Source: a virus
Virus record (IMG/VR): IMGVR_UViG_3300025892_000210
Span: 1 to 20,127 of that record
DNA length: 20,127 nt
Direction: 5' to 3' (one strand)
In this document: one piece after another, positions 18,401-20,127 of the stretch
Position numbering within the stretch: the first letter of the stretch is position 1
Layout of the letters: every line of letters begins with the position of its first letter
The notes under the pieces: model-generated
Told to the model about the DNA's origin: nothing
Databases searched by the model: none
Seen by the model: the letters and a program-made list of their open reading frames with translations, nothing else
Translations under genes and position numbers: made by a program

Positions 18401-19939
18401 ACCTCACCAACCTATGCAAACGTTGTTGTCACTACAACAGAAGACGCAGGATTTGTTGGTCCCGAAGTTTGGACGTTCACGGTTACCGGTGATGACAGTG
18501 GTCAAACCGCACAACAAACAGTTACCGTCAATGAAGCAGGAATAGTAAGAACTAATTTAATCGACATGGTTGCTACAACCGTAACAGAAGGCGATGGTTA
18601 CAGTTTCACTGTCACTCAAACATTACAGAACACCGCCACTTATGCGGATTTTGCATATGAGATTACTGGTGATGCACGTGCTAATGTTGGATCGACTACT
18701 ATTACTGCTGCTACATTTGCGTCTAATAGTGGTGTGGTCACAATCAGTCCTACCACGACTTCTAGTGATGTTTATGAAGGTCCACAGACGATTACAATTT
18801 CTGGAACTGGAACAAGTGATACGTTTAGTCTTGTAGATGCTGCAACTGTTTACAATGCTGGATCGTTCAATGTATCAAGTATTGCAGAACAAGGCGGTGT
18901 TGCTAGGTTCACCCTTTCGGGCACCAATATTCCAAACGGTACTCTTGTTCCCTATACAATTACAGGTGTTCAAGCAGCAGATATTGATGTAGCATTGACT
19001 GGAAACATTACAATGGGTGGCAGTAACAGTGGGTTTATTGATGTCACTGCTGTCTATGATAATGTTGCGATTGAAAACGAAACTCTAACTTTGACTGCGG
19101 GTGGTCAATCCGATACGGTTGATATTACTGATGCTGTTCCTACTGTTACTTACACTGCGTCAACCAATACACCGGTAACAGAAGGTTTCCCAATAGAATA
19201 TACTATCGTAGCAACGCAAGTAAACGGTGGTTCGTATGAAGATGTTACGGTTACAATTACGGGCACTGCTTCGGGTAGGGTCACCGATGGTACTTTTGCA
19301 ATCACCGCAGCAGAATTTACTTCGGGTAGCGGTACGGTAACAAAGAATTACAGTGTAATAAGCGATCCTGTATATCAAGGGGACGAAAATGTCACCATCG
19401 ATGCGGTTGGTGATACTTACGGTAATTCAGCACCGCAACAAACCGTGACTATTACAGATCAGGCAGCAGCAATCAATAGTGTCTCTGGTCCTGCTGAGAT
19501 TAATGATGGAGGAGCAACGACTTTGGTTGATCTTGGCGCAACAGTAAATGCTACTGCAAATTCCGGACCTGCACCTGGACCGGACAAAGCAGAAGTTACA
19601 TTTAGTTGGAACTCTCTATCAGACGGTGATTTCAGATTCACTGATACAAGCACCGGTTCCGGTAGTAGCAACCTTCCGATCGCCAGAACATGGTTGCTTG
19701 CAGGATCGTCAAGCGATTACGATATCAGATTCGATCTCGACGGTTCATCATCGGCATTATTTTCAGGCACTACCGGATCATGGTTAGACGCAAGCGGTAG
19801 TCATGTTTGGGTCTCGCGGGACGAATCACTTACGCAAGCAAATGGCAATGTGTTCGGCACTCTTAGTATAAGAGATGGCACAACACTAGATCTTTTAGAT
19901 GCCATAACTGTCACTATGACAGCAACTTATGAACAGTAA
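15413..19939 (+). CDS. Baseplate wedge gp7-like N-terminal domain fused to a long array of Calx-beta-like repeats
   Basis: The protein has 1508 residues. Residues 1-205 resemble the C-terminal part of T4 gp7. FITLLEKYYEWQNQ parallels its FEAFCEAYIQYL; DKRAAANFSSVLFRAKGSKY and the next WFFRSFF parallel its DKRDAVARFFESRSYDFYSTKG and YKFLFKVLYNEEVE; QWKNLFKLFVHPAGMYLGGE parallels its RWKSDVIRFVHPVGFGF. The large N-terminal part of T4 gp7 is absent. Residues ~206-442 are beta-rich linker domains. From ~443 onward run about nine beta-sandwich repeats, most spaced 97-120 residues. Their boundaries fall near 606, 723, 843, 943, 1040, 1141, 1239 and 1348, and carry a D(A/L/V)VPxY...VTEGxxxxxxxxxTNSVGE-like signature reminiscent of Calx-beta domains. 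I infer a wedge-anchored adhesin projecting from the baseplate. No clear ribosome site precedes the ATG; translation may be coupled to gp15 (nine-base gap). Confidence 0.75.
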   Translation: MAHDNFIDKRRRKLNLRDVHIENVLPEHFASSYPKFITLLEKYYEWQNQYDATELLNHLFLARDITETDITLLNFIEDELLLGGSYFEGSGDKRAAANFSSVLFRAKGSKYSIEWFFRSFFDIDPEVIYTKENIFLIADDNNPLSLISKIGPSSLRFLTNDKLYQTFAILVRAGIPVNQWKNLFKLFVHPAGMYLGGEVLLESNADLNLTSQSSGETTSLNSPVITLIPSYEPVPEGLTVNYVVGTGTSLNGLGAPEQTYLYPGTYKWYLEHVTTVDSDFVTIPPQLVTATPSIQAGNPATEGDITLTLNSVSADWIGYDITGLGIYRGSTIINVIGAPTNQITLSNPITQDLPALTEFEVLGGWQDLEVGVQTELPIADPVNSGPGNVPGKVYDTPTSGSFNFTIANDFFLNAEGLEQYNIIIRDWCNAPYRKLIFNVEYNIADVHYIVQTSSVNETGTAQTITINGTNLPDGDINYYLADATTATGSSLSLDAALTADPGTDQTGFGVGGIGYNNGYGDWDAAQTNVFGFNQRQTITVSGNTASFDVYPRKDFITDSGGGQTFRVFLTGPATYSDYHADPNNVELLAYLNPSNTQEQGAIVTINDTSVYPQYAVSQSDITEGGSIVPTITVTNEHNPNGDYFYNQSTETLTSDGVLWEILDDLDGRITTTSGRIAFNAASQTPTLSATTVDGYYRGTQTSTIRITNHDVPAQISTNTFDMVDAAPSAAVITGPTAISEGASGSFAFTRKNTAPGTNYYWWVTGAEDEDFASVPRTGSRSTLTVGTTAASITAGGDTMIMTSTMDLTAVLDQLPPEGTQAFVVNVSDTVGGAAIATFNSSITDVVPVYTVLTSAGSYTEGNTVVIGLDVTNSVGENVDYAIEDDGTGRYSVAGGTFIWGGTSYANLNLPTTVLATEEGTQTITITVTGQSTGIQDTVEFDLTDLVPTYGLTIASPVTEGNDITLDLSVTNSVGETVSWALTGDSQGRAGASSGDFTSPTYANVVVTTTEDAGFVGPEVWTFTVTGDDSGQTAQQTVTVNEAGIVRTNLIDMVATTVTEGDGYSFTVTQTLQNTATYADFAYEITGDARANVGSTTITAATFASNSGVVTISPTTTSSDVYEGPQTITISGTGTSDTFSLVDAATVYNAGSFNVSSIAEQGGVARFTLSGTNIPNGTLVPYTITGVQAADIDVALTGNITMGGSNSGFIDVTAVYDNVAIENETLTLTAGGQSDTVDITDAVPTVTYTASTNTPVTEGFPIEYTIVATQVNGGSYEDVTVTITGTASGRVTDGTFAITAAEFTSGSGTVTKNYSVISDPVYQGDENVTIDAVGDTYGNSAPQQTVTITDQAAAINSVSGPAEINDGGATTLVDLGATVNATANSGPAPGPDKAEVTFSWNSLSDGDFRFTDTSTGSGSSNLPIARTWLLAGSSSDYDIRFDLDGSSSALFSGTTGSWLDASGSHVWVSRDESLTQANGNVFGTLSIRDGTTLDLLDAITVTMTATYEQ
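17228..19936 (+). repeat. Array of eight Calx-beta/Ig-like protein repeats
   Basis: Repeat starts at nucleotides 17228, 17579, 17939, 18239, 18530, 18833, 19127 and 19454. Several begin at a (T/V/N)D-x(1-3)-P linker and then have an EG pair (ITEGGS, ISEGAS, YTEGNT, VTEGND, VTEGDG, VTEGFP). The units starting at 17939 and 18239 share VTNSVGE(N/T)V and a GR turn. DNA similarity is only moderate, so duplication is not recent. A probable earlier, more divergent unit starts near 16736 (VNETGTAQTITING). Confidence 0.75.
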
Positions 19940-19952
19940 TAGATAAGATACT

Positions 19953-20127
19953 ATGGCTAATCCAACATATCAATTTAGTGTGCTTCATTCAAATATGCCC
20001 AATGCATCTACGGTGTATTGGAGAATTGTTAATGGCACCGGCGGAAATATAGCAGTAGATTTTCCGAGCAGAGACAGTGGAACTGAAACCACGGACGGTA
20101 CTAGAAATTCTAGTATAGAATTAGAAG
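19953..20127 (+). CDS. Start of a further beta-sandwich structural protein (3' end outside the window)
   Basis: An ATG at 19953, 13 bases after the previous stop, opens a frame that runs uninterrupted for 58 codons to the window edge. It begins MANPTYQFSVLHSNMPNAST and continues VYWRIVNGTGG, with FPSRDSGTE further on. The YWRIVNGTGG segment resembles GTNYYWWVTGAE in the repeats of the preceding gene, so this is probably another protein made of the same Ig/Calx-beta-like material, here without a visible wedge domain. The ribosome site is weak (TAAGATA just upstream). The short visible length limits confidence. Confidence 0.65.
   Translation, partial: MANPTYQFSVLHSNMPNASTVYWRIVNGTGGNIAVDFPSRDSGTETTDGTRNSSIELE

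Noticed and set aside
1-20127. tRNA genes, CRISPR arrays, integrase, insertion sequences or terminator hairpins
   Set aside because: Almost every base lies in a long plus-strand coding frame, gaps between genes are 21 bases or shorter, and I saw no spacer-repeat pattern, inverted terminal repeats, transposase motif or GC-rich hairpin followed by a T-run.

Overview
The window looks like part of the late structural region of a large T4-like (myovirus-type) phage, most probably marine. Every gene I can support lies on the + strand, packed with overlaps or gaps of 21 bases or less. Three consecutive genes at 11769-15403 resemble T4 neck/tail-completion proteins gp13, gp14 and gp15 in the T4 order. 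An exact T4-type late promoter box (TATAAATA) stands in front of the gp13 gene. The large proteins upstream carry motifs I know from tail-fibre and baseplate proteins of marine T4-like phages (CxRDxGYIVDA repeats, GLRSMVLDAFTQ, SVDDKNITLADG, GELEDDA, a C-terminus ending in SLFAVLTPYILAL). These calls are from memory of families, not a search. The host cannot be read from this window; cyanobacteria or other marine bacteria are possible.

Layout. (1) 2-4198: the 3' part of a very large fibre/baseplate-associated protein with three helical repeats, a beta-helix-like domain, a probable seven-bladed propeller carrying an inserted small domain, and a conserved C-terminal domain. (2) 4199-4570: a small beta-rich virion protein. 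(3) 4563-11747: a 2394-residue fibre-like protein built from at least four repeat families, including 51-base tandem repeats. (4) Late promoter, then gp13 (11769-12521) and gp14 (12525-13442). (5) 13442-15403: a gp15 homologue with about 430 extra C-terminal residues (two Ig/cadherin-like domains and a LamG-like lectin domain). (6) 15413-19939: a 1508-residue protein whose first ~205 residues resemble the C-terminal part of T4 gp7 (baseplate wedge), followed by about nine Calx-beta-like beta-sandwich repeats. (7) 19953-end: the start of another protein that looks like the same beta-sandwich material.

How it fits together. gp13, gp14 and gp15 close the head-tail joint and cap the sheath. The other proteins probably form or decorate baseplate and fibres, and together they devote well over half of the window to repetitive, display-type beta structure. 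The most interesting feature is that two core assembly proteins (gp15 and the gp7-like wedge protein) have been extended at the C-terminus by adhesin-type modules. In the gp15 gene the junction coincides with a sharp change in base composition (about 28% GC before, about 50% after, by hand count). I see no tRNA, CRISPR array, insertion sequence, integrase, terminator hairpin or minus-strand gene. No gene-free stretch exceeds 21 bases.
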